NCBI GenBank assembly: GCA_902514225.1
Contig: CABXPN010000001.1
Coordinates: 18,776-82,775, forward strand
DNA length: 64,000 bases
DNA from: an uncultured Bacteroidota bacterium
GTDB taxonomy: Bacteria > Bacteroidota > Bacteroidia > Flavobacteriales > BACL11
Reading direction: 5' to 3'
The notes beneath the pieces are model-generated. The model was not told where the DNA came from and did not search any database. It was given only the letters and a program-made list of their open reading frames with translations. Each line of letters opens with the position of its first letter. The stretch's first letter is position 1. The position numbers were made by a program, and so were the translations under genes. Of this stretch, positions 43,178 through 51,872 are shown piece after piece.

Positions 43178-45382
43178 ATGAATAGTTTAAAAAGGACTTT
43201 AAATTTAAGATCAGTAGTCGCTATTAGTATAGCTGGAATGCTAGGTAGTGGAATTTTTGTATTACCTGGAATTGCAGCAGCAAAAACAGGAAGTTCAATA
43301 TGGTTAGCATACTTATGTGCTGCTATTCTAATTATCCCAGCTGCTCTTTCTAAATCTGAACTTGCTACAGCTATTCCTAAATCTGGAGGAGCTTATGTTT
43401 ATATTGAGAGATCTTTTGGTCCAATTTTAGGAACAATTGCTGGATTAGGACTTTGGGGATCTTTATTACTTAAAAGTTCTTTTGCTCTTGTAGGTCTCGG
43501 AGCTTATTTCACTGTTCTATTCAATTTTCCTAGTTTAGATATTAGATATGTTTCAATTATATTTTTAATAATTATTGTTTTATTAAATATTTTAGGAGTA
43601 AAAAAAGTAGGAAAAGTTCAATTAGTAATTGTTTTGTTGAGTTTAATAGGACTCGCTTCAATTATTGTTCTAGGTTATACTGAATCAAACCTAACTACAG
43701 GAAATTCTTTTCTATTAGAGGGTAATTATGGATTAGTATCTACTATTGCTTTTGTATATATGTCTTACGCAGGTGTAACGAAAGTAGCTGCTATTGCTGG
43801 AGAGGTGAAAAAACCTGAAATAAACTTACCTATTGCAATGATAGGTTCATTAATAATAATTGCTTTAATTTATATCTCGGTATCATACACATTAGTAGAA
43901 CACATTTCTATTTCTAATCTTAAAAATGACACAAAACCTCTTTATACATTAGCCGAAACATTAGGTGGAAGCACATTTGCTTTTATTATTGCAATAGTAG
44001 GTGTTATTACTTTGTTTTCAATGGCAAATTCAGGAATGTTAGCTACTTCAAGATTCCCATTTGCAATGTCAGTTGATAATTTATTACCAAAAAAACTATC
44101 TGTAGTGCATTACAAATATCTAACTCCTATAAACACTATTTTACTTACATCTTTTATTATGGTAATTATAATTTTAAAAGTAGATGTAATAAAAATTGTG
44201 AAACTTGCTAGTGCATTTAAAGTTCTTATGTTTATTCTGGTTAATATGAGTGTTATAATTCTTAGAGAAACAGCAGTACAATGGTACAAACCCAGCTATC
44301 ACTCTCCTATGTATCCATATGTTCAGATTTTTGGTATAATCAGTGGTGTTGTACTTTTATTTTATTTAGGTTTAATGCCTTTTATTGTATTAGTTGGAGT
44401 TTCAATTATTGGAGTTATTATTTATTTTATTTTTGGTAAAAAATCTTCCCGGTCAGGTGTTCTTAGTAGATATGTACAACACTCTGTTTTTTCATTTTTG
44501 TTTAAAAATAATACTCGATTAAATAACGATTCTTTAATCACTGAAGAAAAAACAACCATTCAAATTCATGAATCTATTAACCATGAAGCTGAAGTAATAA
44601 TACCATTATTAGGAGATGAAATTTCACCATTAGATATTATTGATATAGGAACAGGACTTAATTCATCTAAACACCTTCAAGTCTTGAATATAACAGAAGT
44701 TCCTGATCAGACTTCTACTGAAATATTTGAAGGGGACACTCCAAAGAACAGAGCTTTGTATAGGTTAGTAAAAAACCATTCAGAATCAAATAATACAAAG
44801 AGTAGTTTTAAAGCAATAGCAACACACAACTTACAAGAAACAATTTCAGTAATTAGTACTCTATCAAAAGTTAATTGGCTTGTTCTTGGTTGGGACGGAA
44901 GGTCGTATAATGGAATCTTCTTTAAAAACCCTTTAGGGTGGATATTAAATCATATTAATTCAAATTTTGCACTTTACAAATGTAACGGTACACAAAGTAT
45001 TTCAAAAATATTACTTTCTATTCGTCATGACAGTTTAGATTATGATGAAATTATTCTTACTACTAAGAATATTGCTAAACATTTTAATACTAAATTTACA
45101 ATGATTCATATCGTTCCAAACAATTCTTCTGAAAGAATGATGGAAGGCATTAAGAATAAAGCAAATAATAAACTGAAAGAAACAGAAGCAGAAATTTTAA
45201 TTGTAAAAACAGAAACTCCCCTTGAATACATTTCGGACATCTCTGCTGAATATGACTTATTGATTATTGGTACTCCAAGAAAAGACAGTTGGAAAGATGT
45301 GTTATTTGGCACAGGGAAGGACTTATTTGCATTACACGCAAATTGCTCTGTACTAAGACTCACTTTTAAAGCTAAAAAATAA
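43178..45382 (+). CDS. Amino acid permease (APC) fused to universal stress (UspA) domains
   Basis: A 734-residue fusion. The first about 430 residues are a 12-helix APC-type amino acid transporter with VVAISIAGMLGSGIFVLPGI, SKSGGAYVYIERSFG and FVYMSYAGVTKVAAIAGEVK. The cytoplasmic C-terminal 290 residues hold two Usp-like folds: a degenerate one (EAEVIIPLLGDEISPLDIID) and a second (KILLSIRHDSLDYDEIILTT, YDLLIIGTPRKDSWKDVLFG). Such fusions are known and the Usp part probably binds nucleotide and controls transport. The gene has its own promoter and is divergent from gcvT. Substrate not readable. Confidence 0.9.
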   Translation: MNSLKRTLNLRSVVAISIAGMLGSGIFVLPGIAAAKTGSSIWLAYLCAAILIIPAALSKSELATAIPKSGGAYVYIERSFGPILGTIAGLGLWGSLLLKSSFALVGLGAYFTVLFNFPSLDIRYVSIIFLIIIVLLNILGVKKVGKVQLVIVLLSLIGLASIIVLGYTESNLTTGNSFLLEGNYGLVSTIAFVYMSYAGVTKVAAIAGEVKKPEINLPIAMIGSLIIIALIYISVSYTLVEHISISNLKNDTKPLYTLAETLGGSTFAFIIAIVGVITLFSMANSGMLATSRFPFAMSVDNLLPKKLSVVHYKYLTPINTILLTSFIMVIIILKVDVIKIVKLASAFKVLMFILVNMSVIILRETAVQWYKPSYHSPMYPYVQIFGIISGVVLLFYLGLMPFIVLVGVSIIGVIIYFIFGKKSSRSGVLSRYVQHSVFSFLFKNNTRLNNDSLITEEKTTIQIHESINHEAEVIIPLLGDEISPLDIIDIGTGLNSSKHLQVLNITEVPDQTSTEIFEGDTPKNRALYRLVKNHSESNNTKSSFKAIATHNLQETISVISTLSKVNWLVLGWDGRSYNGIFFKNPLGWILNHINSNFALYKCNGTQSISKILLSIRHDSLDYDEIILTTKNIAKHFNTKFTMIHIVPNNSSERMMEGIKNKANNKLKETEAEILIVKTETPLEYISDISAEYDLLIIGTPRKDSWKDVLFGTGKDLFALHANCSVLRLTFKAKK

Positions 45383-45410
45383 CAAATAATAACTATATAA
45401 ATGAATTTTG

Positions 45411-45418
45411 TATATTTG
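45411..45418 (+). promoter_or_regulatory. Promoter -7 element (TATATTTG) for the DUF3276 gene
   Basis: TATATTTG lies 27 bases before the ATG at 45446. Confidence 0.6.
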
Positions 45419-45445
45419 TAATTAGTTTTAACAAAATAAAGAAAA

Positions 45446-45841
45446 ATGGCAGACAACAGAGATGAGATTCATTCAAAATCATTAAGAGCAGGAAGAAGAA
45501 CCTATTTTTTTGATGTACGATCAACAAGAGCGGAAGATTACTACTTAACAATTACTGAAAGTAAAAGAGATTTTAATGATGACGGAACCCCTTTTTACAA
45601 AAAACATAAAATCTATTTGTACAAAGAAGACTTTCAGAATTTTAAAGACCACCTTAATGAAATGGTTGACTTTATAATAACAGAAAAAGGAGAAGAAATT
45701 ATTTCATTAAAAAAGGAAGAACCAACTGAAAACATTGATTCTACAGAAAAAGAGATAGAAACAAAAGAAGAAGTCAAGGAAGAACCAACAACTGATTTTA
45801 CGGAAGTAAATTTTGATGATTTAGGTAAAGAGGAAGAATAA
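45446..45841 (+). CDS. DUF3276/PUR-alpha-like nucleic-acid-binding protein
   Basis: A 131-residue protein. The N-terminal 85 residues are the PUR-type fold known from Bacteroidota and Borrelia: SKSLRAGRRTYFFDVRSTRA, YYLTITESKRDFNDDG and HKIYLYKEDFQNFKDHLNEM. The remainder is an acidic Glu/Thr-rich tail. The family binds single-stranded DNA or RNA in the cases studied (established for Borrelia EbfG/BpuR-like proteins). The gene is monocistronic, with its own promoter and a strong terminator. Confidence 0.9.
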   Translation: MADNRDEIHSKSLRAGRRTYFFDVRSTRAEDYYLTITESKRDFNDDGTPFYKKHKIYLYKEDFQNFKDHLNEMVDFIITEKGEEIISLKKEEPTENIDSTEKEIETKEEVKEEPTTDFTEVNFDDLGKEEE

Positions 45842-45861
45842 AATACAATATAATATCTTTC

Positions 45862-45891
45862 AAAAAGTCCATTTTTTAATGGACTTTTTTT
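45862..45891 (+). terminator. Rho-independent terminator after the DUF3276 gene
   Basis: AAAAAGTCCATT pairs with AATGGACTTTTT across a four-T loop, followed by T residues. It is 21 bases after the stop at 45841. Confidence 0.88.
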
Positions 45892-45959
45892 ATTAAAAAC
45901 TTTCTTTTTTTTGTTAATAAGTGTTTATCCTCTAAAATATAATCTCATTTATATAGTTG

Positions 45960-45967
45960 TATTTTTG
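45960..45967 (+). promoter_or_regulatory. Promoter -7 element (TATTTTTG) for parA
   Basis: TATTTTTG lies 26 bases before the ATG of parA at 45994, after the terminator. Confidence 0.55.
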
Positions 45968-45993
45968 AAAAGTTCAAAAAACTAAAGAAAAGA

Positions 45994-46797
45994 ATGGGAA
46001 AAATTATTGCAATTGCAAATCAGAAAGGTGGTGTAGGAAAGACAACTACAGCTATGAATCTATCAGCTGCACTAGGAGTATTAGAAAAGAAAGTACTTCT
46101 TGTTGATGTAGACCCTCAAGCTAACGCTACTTCAGGTGTAGGATACGACCCCAGAGAAATAGTAAATGGCGTTTACGAATGTATTATTGGCAAAGTAAAA
46201 GCGAAAGACATTATTCTGCAAACAAAAAGTCCTAACTTATCTTTATTACCTGCTCACATTGATTTAGTTGGTGCAGAATTAGAACTTGTAAACGAAAAAG
46301 ACAGAGAGCATATGATGAAAAATGCTCTTTCAGATATTATTAATGATTATGATTATATCATTATTGACTGTGCTCCTTCTTTAGGATTATTAACATTAAA
46401 TGCTTTAACAGCTTCTCATTCAATTGTAATACCAATACAATGCGAATATTTTGCTTTAGAAGGATTAGGTAAATTATTAAACACTGTAAAAATTGTACAA
46501 AGAAGATTAAACCCAGAACTTACAATTGAAGGATTATTACTCACAATGTACGACACCAGATTAAGACTATCTAATCAGGTTGTGGAAGAAGTAAAAACAC
46601 ACTTTCAGGATTTAGTGTTTAAAACAATAATTCACCGAAATGTAACCTTAGGTGAAGCTCCTTCATACGGAGAAACAATAATTGTACATGATGCAACATC
46701 AAAAGGTGCAGTAAATTATCTGAACCTTGCACAAGAAATTGTCGATAAAGAAAATTCAGAACAATTGTCAGAAGAAAACTTAGTAGAAAATGAGTAA
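45994..46797 (+). CDS. parA: Chromosome partitioning ATPase ParA (Soj)
   Basis: A 267-residue deviant Walker ATPase that positions chromosome origins with ParB. The deviant Walker A is KGGVGKTTT (residues 11-19) with the signature lysine at 11, followed by LLVDVDPQANATSG, YIIIDCAPSLGLLTLNAL and IPIQCEYFALEGLGKL. Chromosomal type by length and by the parAB order. Its last eight bases overlap the parB start. Confidence 0.96.
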   Translation: MGKIIAIANQKGGVGKTTTAMNLSAALGVLEKKVLLVDVDPQANATSGVGYDPREIVNGVYECIIGKVKAKDIILQTKSPNLSLLPAHIDLVGAELELVNEKDREHMMKNALSDIINDYDYIIIDCAPSLGLLTLNALTASHSIVIPIQCEYFALEGLGKLLNTVKIVQRRLNPELTIEGLLLTMYDTRLRLSNQVVEEVKTHFQDLVFKTIIHRNVTLGEAPSYGETIIVHDATSKGAVNYLNLAQEIVDKENSEQLSEENLVENE

Positions 46798-47692
46798 CAA
46801 AAAAAGTGTATTAGGAAGAGGACTTGGTTCAATATTAAGAAATCCAGAAACAGATATCACTTCAAAAACTGAAGGTAATAGTTCTGTTGTGGGGGGTATT
46901 TCTACAATAAAAATGGATAGCATTTCTACAAATCCTTTTCAACCCCGAATAGAGTTTGACAAGGAAAAACTAGAGGAATTATCTCATTCAATTGAAACTT
47001 TAGGAATTATACAGCCAATTACAGTTCGTAAATTAGGAAATGATAAATACCAACTTATTTCTGGTGAAAGAAGATTCAGAGCATCTAAATTAGCTGGGAA
47101 AACTGAAATTCCTGCTTTTATCAGAATTGCAAACGATCAGCAAATGCTAGAAATGGCACTTGTAGAAAACATACAAAGGTCAAATCTTAATCCGATTGAA
47201 GTTTCTCTTTCTTACCAGAGACTAATGGAGGAATGTAAGCTTACTCAAGAACAATGTTCGGAAAGAGTAGGTAAAAAAAGATCAACTATTGCAAATTTTC
47301 TCAGGTTATTAAAACTTCCTGAAGAAATACAAGCATCTTTACAAAATAGTACAATTTCAATGGGGCACGCTCGTGCACTTATAAATGTAAAAGACAAAGA
47401 GACTCAAATTAGTATTTTTAATGACACTGTTGCAAACGGATTTTCTGTTAGGGAGGTTGAACAATTAGTAAAAACTTTTGCTGAAAGTGGTTACAAACAA
47501 AGCTCTAAAACTAAAAAACAAAACATCCCTAATTCTCTACCTTTTTCATCTCAGCAAGCCATTCATACTTTAGGAAGAAACTTGGAAAAAGACGTGGAAA
47601 TTAAAAGAACAAAAAAAGGTAAAGGAAAAATAATTATTCCTTTTTCTTCTGATGAAGATTTTAATGATTTAATGAAAAAACTAAATTCATAA
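46790..47692 (+). CDS. parB: Chromosome partitioning protein ParB
   Basis: A 300-residue CTP-dependent clamp that loads at parS sites. The N-terminal KKSVLGRGLGSIL, then STNPFQPRIEFDKEKLEELS, the CTP-binding LISGERRFRASKLAGKTEIP and the VENIQRSNLNPIEVSLSYQR segment, and helix-turn-helix CSERVGKKRSTIANFLRLLK are all visible. The C-terminal dimerisation region is Lys-rich. No parS-like palindrome was noticed in the window by eye. Its stop overlaps the next start (TAATG). Confidence 0.95.
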   Translation: MSNKKSVLGRGLGSILRNPETDITSKTEGNSSVVGGISTIKMDSISTNPFQPRIEFDKEKLEELSHSIETLGIIQPITVRKLGNDKYQLISGERRFRASKLAGKTEIPAFIRIANDQQMLEMALVENIQRSNLNPIEVSLSYQRLMEECKLTQEQCSERVGKKRSTIANFLRLLKLPEEIQASLQNSTISMGHARALINVKDKETQISIFNDTVANGFSVREVEQLVKTFAESGYKQSSKTKKQNIPNSLPFSSQQAIHTLGRNLEKDVEIKRTKKGKGKIIIPFSSDEDFNDLMKKLNS

Positions 47693-48186
47693 TGAAAGGA
47701 AAGTACATTTTATTCTTTTGTACACTAATTTCATTTTCAGTTTTTTCTCAGAAGGTAGTTAAAGATAAATCACCTAAAAAGGCAGCTATTTATTCTGCAA
47801 TTTTACCAGGTTCCGGACAAGTTTACACAAAGAAATATTGGAAAGTTCCTATTATTTATGGTGGACTAATTACATCAGCATATTTTATAAATGACAATAC
47901 AAAAAATTATAAAACATATAAAGATGCAGCTCTTATTTCTATAGAAAATGGTAATTCAGACCAACTAGGATACACTTACTCCCAGCTTATTACCTTAAAA
48001 GATTACTACCGTAGAAACAGAGAAGTTTCCTATTTTTCATTTATTGGTGTTTATGTATTAAATGTGGTAGACGCATCCGTTTCTGCTCATCTTTTTCATT
48101 TTGATGTTTCAGATGATATTTCATTAAACATTCAACCTTATTCAACTTTAAGCAATACAGGACTTATTGTATCGTTTAATTTTTAA
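47692..48186 (+). CDS. DUF5683 domain membrane/exported protein
   Basis: A 164-residue protein with a signal peptide (MKGKYILFFCTLISFSVFS) and the DUF5683 core KKAAIYSAILPGSGQVYTKK YWKVP, then YGGLITSAYFINDNTKN and a C-terminal barrel-like strand pattern ending NTGLIVSFNF. Found after parB throughout Bacteroidota; function unknown. In many Flavobacteriia dapB follows; here lepB follows directly, with a promoter overlapping this gene's stop. Confidence 0.85.
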   Translation: MKGKYILFFCTLISFSVFSQKVVKDKSPKKAAIYSAILPGSGQVYTKKYWKVPIIYGGLITSAYFINDNTKNYKTYKDAALISIENGNSDQLGYTYSQLITLKDYYRRNREVSYFSFIGVYVLNVVDASVSAHLFHFDVSDDISLNIQPYSTLSNTGLIVSFNF

Positions 48187-48191
48187 TTTTG
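48184..48191 (+). promoter_or_regulatory. Promoter -7 element (TAATTTTG) for lepB
   Basis: TAATTTTG begins with the TAA stop of the DUF5683 gene and ends 19 bases before the lepB ATG at 48211. Confidence 0.55.
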
Positions 48192-48210
48192 CAAAAACTA
48201 ATTTACAAAC

Positions 48211-49530
48211 ATGATTGAAGATATTCTAAACATAGATAACTGGGATTTAAAAAAGAAAAGGAAATTCTTCTGGATTTTTACAATTGCTTGGGTATTATTT
48301 GTTTTCCTAATTGGTGGAGAATGGTTATATTTTATTCCGTTTATTGTAGGAGATGTTATCTTCTGGAAAACATTTAATTATACTTTCTGGAAAAAACGAA
48401 AGAAGGAAGAAAAGAAACCAAAAAGCACTCTCAGAAGCTGGGGAGACGCTATCCTATTTGCGGTAATTGCAGCTACACTTTTAAGGACATTTTTAATAGA
48501 AGCATATACAATACCAACTCCATCTATGGAAAAATCTTTAATGGTGGGAGATTATTTATTTGTTAGTAAAACTGCATACGGACCAAGAGTACCTATGACT
48601 CCACTTGCATTCCCACTTGTTCATCATACTCTTCCACTTGTTGGTGGGCAATCTTATACTGAATGGTTACAACTTCCTTATTACAGAATGTCTGGTTGGG
48701 CAGATGCAAACGAACAATCCCCTATTGGTGTAGAAAGAAACGATTGTGTGGTTTTTAATTGGCCTGCCGAAAGAGAAGGAAGACCAATCGACAAAAAGGA
48801 AAACTATGTAAAAAGATGTGTTGCCTTACCAGGAGACGAAATTAAAATTGAGAATGGAGTTTTGTTTATCAATGGTGAACAAGAAACTATTATTGAGGGA
48901 ATGAAACAACAAAGAAGATATTTTGTAAAAACTAAAAACGGATTAAATTTACAAAAACTATATCAGGATTACGACATCTACCCTACTGACCTTCAAACCA
49001 TGAGAGGTGTTAAAAACATTTATGCTATCAATACTACCGAATCTGCTATTGAAGATTTAAAATCAAAACCTTATGTTGATTCTGTCTGGATTACTGGATC
49101 GCAAGGAAATATTTTTGGTAGTAAAGTAATGAACCCTGATGGATTTTTAGCTCATAATCCATACGAATGGGATGAGGAAAATTTCGGTCCTATCACAATG
49201 CCAAAAGCAGGAACTACAATTACTTTAAATTCAGAAAATATAGCTATTTACAAACAAATAATTAAGCGGTATGAAGGAGAAGAAATGGGTGATAATGAAA
49301 CTTTTCAGAAAATAAAAGATAAAATTATAGAAAATGGAAGCTCTACTTATACCTTTAAAATGAACTATTATTGGCTTATGGGGGATAATAGACAAAACTC
49401 TGCCGATAGTAGGTTTTGGGGATTTGTACCAGAAAACCATATTGTTGGTAAAGCTTTATTTATCTGGATGAGTTACGACAAATACGGAAAAGGAATCCGT
49501 TGGGAAAGACTCTTTAATTCTGTAAAATAG
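48211..49530 (+). CDS. lepB: Signal peptidase I
   Basis: A 439-residue leader peptidase that cleaves signal peptides at the outer face of the inner membrane. Two hydrophobic stretches lie near residues 20-50 and 80-97. The catalytic serine is in TIPTPSMEKSLMVGDYLFVS (Ser about 105), the general-base lysine in ENYVKRCVALPGDEIKI (about 200), and box E in YYWLMGDNRQNSADSRFWGF. Between the last two boxes an insertion of about 150 residues is typical of Bacteroidota LepB. It precedes the WbqC-like gene by two bases. Confidence 0.95.
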   Translation: MIEDILNIDNWDLKKKRKFFWIFTIAWVLFVFLIGGEWLYFIPFIVGDVIFWKTFNYTFWKKRKKEEKKPKSTLRSWGDAILFAVIAATLLRTFLIEAYTIPTPSMEKSLMVGDYLFVSKTAYGPRVPMTPLAFPLVHHTLPLVGGQSYTEWLQLPYYRMSGWADANEQSPIGVERNDCVVFNWPAEREGRPIDKKENYVKRCVALPGDEIKIENGVLFINGEQETIIEGMKQQRRYFVKTKNGLNLQKLYQDYDIYPTDLQTMRGVKNIYAINTTESAIEDLKSKPYVDSVWITGSQGNIFGSKVMNPDGFLAHNPYEWDEENFGPITMPKAGTTITLNSENIAIYKQIIKRYEGEEMGDNETFQKIKDKIIENGSSTYTFKMNYYWLMGDNRQNSADSRFWGFVPENHIVGKALFIWMSYDKYGKGIRWERLFNSVK

Positions 49531-49532
49531 TT

Positions 49533-50132
49533 TTGAGAGTTTTACTTCCTATCTCCTATTTAGGTCCTATCTCCTATTATACTTTCATTTTAAAGTCGGA
49601 GGAAGTATTTATAGAGTCTAAAGAACATTTCATAAAACAATCTGTTCGGAACAGATGTGATATTTTAGGAGCAAATGGAGATCAAACACTTACGGTTCCC
49701 AAACAAAGAAAATCATCAGACAAAACAATTATTTCTGACATTAACATTTCTAATAAGGAAAACTGGCAAAAGTCGCATTGGCAATCTATTGTTTCAGATT
49801 ATAATTCCTCTCCTTTTTTCGAATATTATAAAGATGAACTAGAACATTTTTACATTTCAGAACAAACTAATTTATTCGATTTCAACTTACAACTAACAAA
49901 AACTATTTTAGGTTTTCTTCAAGAGGAAAAGAAACTAAATTTAACTACTGAGTACCATAAAGACTTTAACGGAACAGATTTAAGAAACCATAACTTTAAA
50001 TCGGACAAAACAGAGGAGTATGAACAGGTTTTCTCTGAAAAACATGATTTCATTCCTCACCTTTCTATCTTGGACTTACTCTTTAATTTAGGTCCAGAAA
50101 CAACAAGCTACTTGGAAAGACAAACAATCTAA
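49533..50132 (+). CDS. WbqC-like family protein
   Basis: A 199-residue protein of the WbqC family: VLLPISYLGPISYYTFILKS, RNRCDILGANGDQTLTVPKQ, ENWQKSHWQSIVSDYNSSPF and a C-terminal EYEQVFSEKHDFIPHLSILD ending with LLFNLGPE. The family occurs in O-antigen loci but also next to lepB in Bacteroidota; the reaction is not known. The start is TTG two bases after the lepB stop; no ATG fits the conserved N-terminus. Confidence 0.88.
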   Translation: MRVLLPISYLGPISYYTFILKSEEVFIESKEHFIKQSVRNRCDILGANGDQTLTVPKQRKSSDKTIISDINISNKENWQKSHWQSIVSDYNSSPFFEYYKDELEHFYISEQTNLFDFNLQLTKTILGFLQEEKKLNLTTEYHKDFNGTDLRNHNFKSDKTEEYEQVFSEKHDFIPHLSILDLLFNLGPETTSYLERQTI

Positions 50133-50142
50133 ACTTATTCCT

Positions 50143-50150
50143 TATTTTTG
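50143..50150 (+). promoter_or_regulatory. Promoter -7 element (TATTTTTG) for the acyl-CoA carboxylase gene
   Basis: TATTTTTG lies 16 bases before the ATG at 50167. Confidence 0.55.
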
Positions 50151-50166
50151 TCAAAAAATTTACAGA

Positions 50167-51798
50167 ATGGCAGATTTAGAATTCAATAAAAATGATGATA
50201 AGATGAGGTTACTCATCTCGGAGATGAAAAGAAAACACTCTAAAGTTGCATTGGGTGGTGGAAAAAAGAAGATTGAAAAACAACATAATAAAGGAAAACT
50301 AACTGCCAGAGAAAGAATTGACTACCTAAAAGACACAGATGCTGAATTTTTAGAAATCGGAGCTTTTGCAGGATACGATATGTACCATGAATATGGAGGA
50401 TGTCCTTCTGGCGGAGTAGTTGCAGGTATCACTTATGTAAAAGACAGACAATGTATTGTAGTAGCGAATGACGCTACTGTAAAGGCAGGTGCTTGGTTCC
50501 CTATCACAGGAAAAAAGAATTTAAGATTACAAGAAATTTCAATGGAAAACAGACTGCCAATTATCTACTTGGTAGATTCTGCTGGGGTCTTCCTTCCTAT
50601 GCAAGATGAAATTTTCCCAGACAAAGAACATTTCGGTCGTATTTTCAGGAACAATGCTCGTATGAGTTCCATGGGAATTACACAAATTTCTGCAGTTATG
50701 GGAAGCTGTGTTGCAGGAGGTGCTTACCTTCCTATAATGAGTGATGAAGCACTTATTGTAGATAAAACTTCTTCTATATTTTTAGCAGGAAGTTACTTGG
50801 TAAAAGCTGCTATTGGAGAGAGTATTGATAACGAAACTCTGGGGGGTGCTACTACCCATTGCGAAATTTCTGGGGTTACGGACTATAAAGCAAAAGACGA
50901 TAAAGATGCCTTAGATAAAATCCGGAACATAATGGATAAAATCGGAGATTTCGAAAAAGCAGGATTTAATCGTAAAGAAGCTCATCCTCCTAAAGAAAAT
51001 GAAAGAGAAATTTATGGAATTATCCCTAGAGACAGAGCTTTAGCCTACAACATGAAGGATATAATTGCTCGCTTGGTGGATAGTTCCGAATTTGAAGAAT
51101 ACAAAGAAGGTTATGGACAATCCATAATTTGCGGATATGCCAGAGTAGATGGTTGGTCAGTAGGTATTGTTGCTAACCAAAGAGAAATGATTAAAACCAA
51201 AAAGGGAGAATTACAATTTGGTGGAGTTATTTATTCGGACTCTGCAGATAAAGCAGCTCGTTTTATTGCTAATTGTAATCAGAAAAAAATTCCTTTAGTT
51301 TTCTTGCAAGATGTCACTGGTTTTATGGTAGGTTCTAGATCAGAACATGGTGGAATTATTAAAGATGGTGCCAAAATGGTAAATGCCATGTCTAATTCTG
51401 TAGTTCCTAAATTTACTATTATTATTGGTAACTCTTATGGGGCAGGTAACTATGCTATGTGTGGTAAGGCTTACGACCCAAGACTAATTGTTGCTTGGCC
51501 TACTGCTCAGTTAGCGGTTATGGGAGGAGAACAAGCTGCTAAAGTATTGTTGCAAATTGAAAAAGCATCTTTAAAAGCAAAAGGAGAAGAAATTGATGAA
51601 AAAACAGAGAAGGAGCTTTTAAAAACTATTACCGAGAAATACGACAAACAAACATCTCCTTACTATGCTGCTTCTCGTATCTGGACAGATGCAATTATCG
51701 ACCCACTAGAAACCAGAAAAGTTATTTCTATAGGAATTGAAGCTGCTAATAATGCTCCAATTAAGGAAGCTTATAATCCTGGGGTAATACAAAGCTAG
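50167..51798 (+). CDS. Acyl-CoA carboxylase beta (carboxyltransferase) subunit
   Basis: A 543-residue carboxyltransferase of the propionyl/methylcrotonyl-CoA carboxylase type. KLTARERIDYLKD and GCPSGGVVAGITYVKDRQCI open the N-terminal crotonase-like half; MGSCVAGGAYLPIMSDEALI is the oxyanion region; the C-terminal half shows PLVFLQDVTGFMVGSRSEHG and GNSYGAGNYAMCGKAYDPRL then AVMGGEQAAKVL. The acyl-CoA specificity (methylcrotonyl versus propionyl) is not settled by eye. A biotin carboxylase subunit gene is not in the window. Confidence 0.9.
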   Translation: MADLEFNKNDDKMRLLISEMKRKHSKVALGGGKKKIEKQHNKGKLTARERIDYLKDTDAEFLEIGAFAGYDMYHEYGGCPSGGVVAGITYVKDRQCIVVANDATVKAGAWFPITGKKNLRLQEISMENRLPIIYLVDSAGVFLPMQDEIFPDKEHFGRIFRNNARMSSMGITQISAVMGSCVAGGAYLPIMSDEALIVDKTSSIFLAGSYLVKAAIGESIDNETLGGATTHCEISGVTDYKAKDDKDALDKIRNIMDKIGDFEKAGFNRKEAHPPKENEREIYGIIPRDRALAYNMKDIIARLVDSSEFEEYKEGYGQSIICGYARVDGWSVGIVANQREMIKTKKGELQFGGVIYSDSADKAARFIANCNQKKIPLVFLQDVTGFMVGSRSEHGGIIKDGAKMVNAMSNSVVPKFTIIIGNSYGAGNYAMCGKAYDPRLIVAWPTAQLAVMGGEQAAKVLLQIEKASLKAKGEEIDEKTEKELLKTITEKYDKQTSPYYAASRIWTDAIIDPLETRKVISIGIEAANNAPIKEAYNPGVIQS

Positions 51799-51843
51799 AA
51801 TTAAAATCAAATTACTAAAATCACACATCTCAAACCTAATCCC

Positions 51844-51851
51844 TATATTTG
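51844..51851 (+). promoter_or_regulatory. Promoter -7 element (TATATTTG) for thrS and the translation cluster
   Basis: TATATTTG lies 21 bases before the thrS ATG at 51873. No T-box or long leader was seen, so there is little room for attenuation. Confidence 0.6.
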
Positions 51852-51872
51852 CACCCTTAATAACAAGAATAA

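Noticed and set aside
45842..45993. Possible small gene or parS site before parA
   Set aside because: Only a terminator and a -7 element are visible; no parS-like palindrome and no plausible frame.
49544..49585. Short direct repeat CCTATCTCCTATT at the start of the WbqC-like gene
   Set aside because: It encodes the PISYLGPISYY segment conserved in the family and needs no further explanation.
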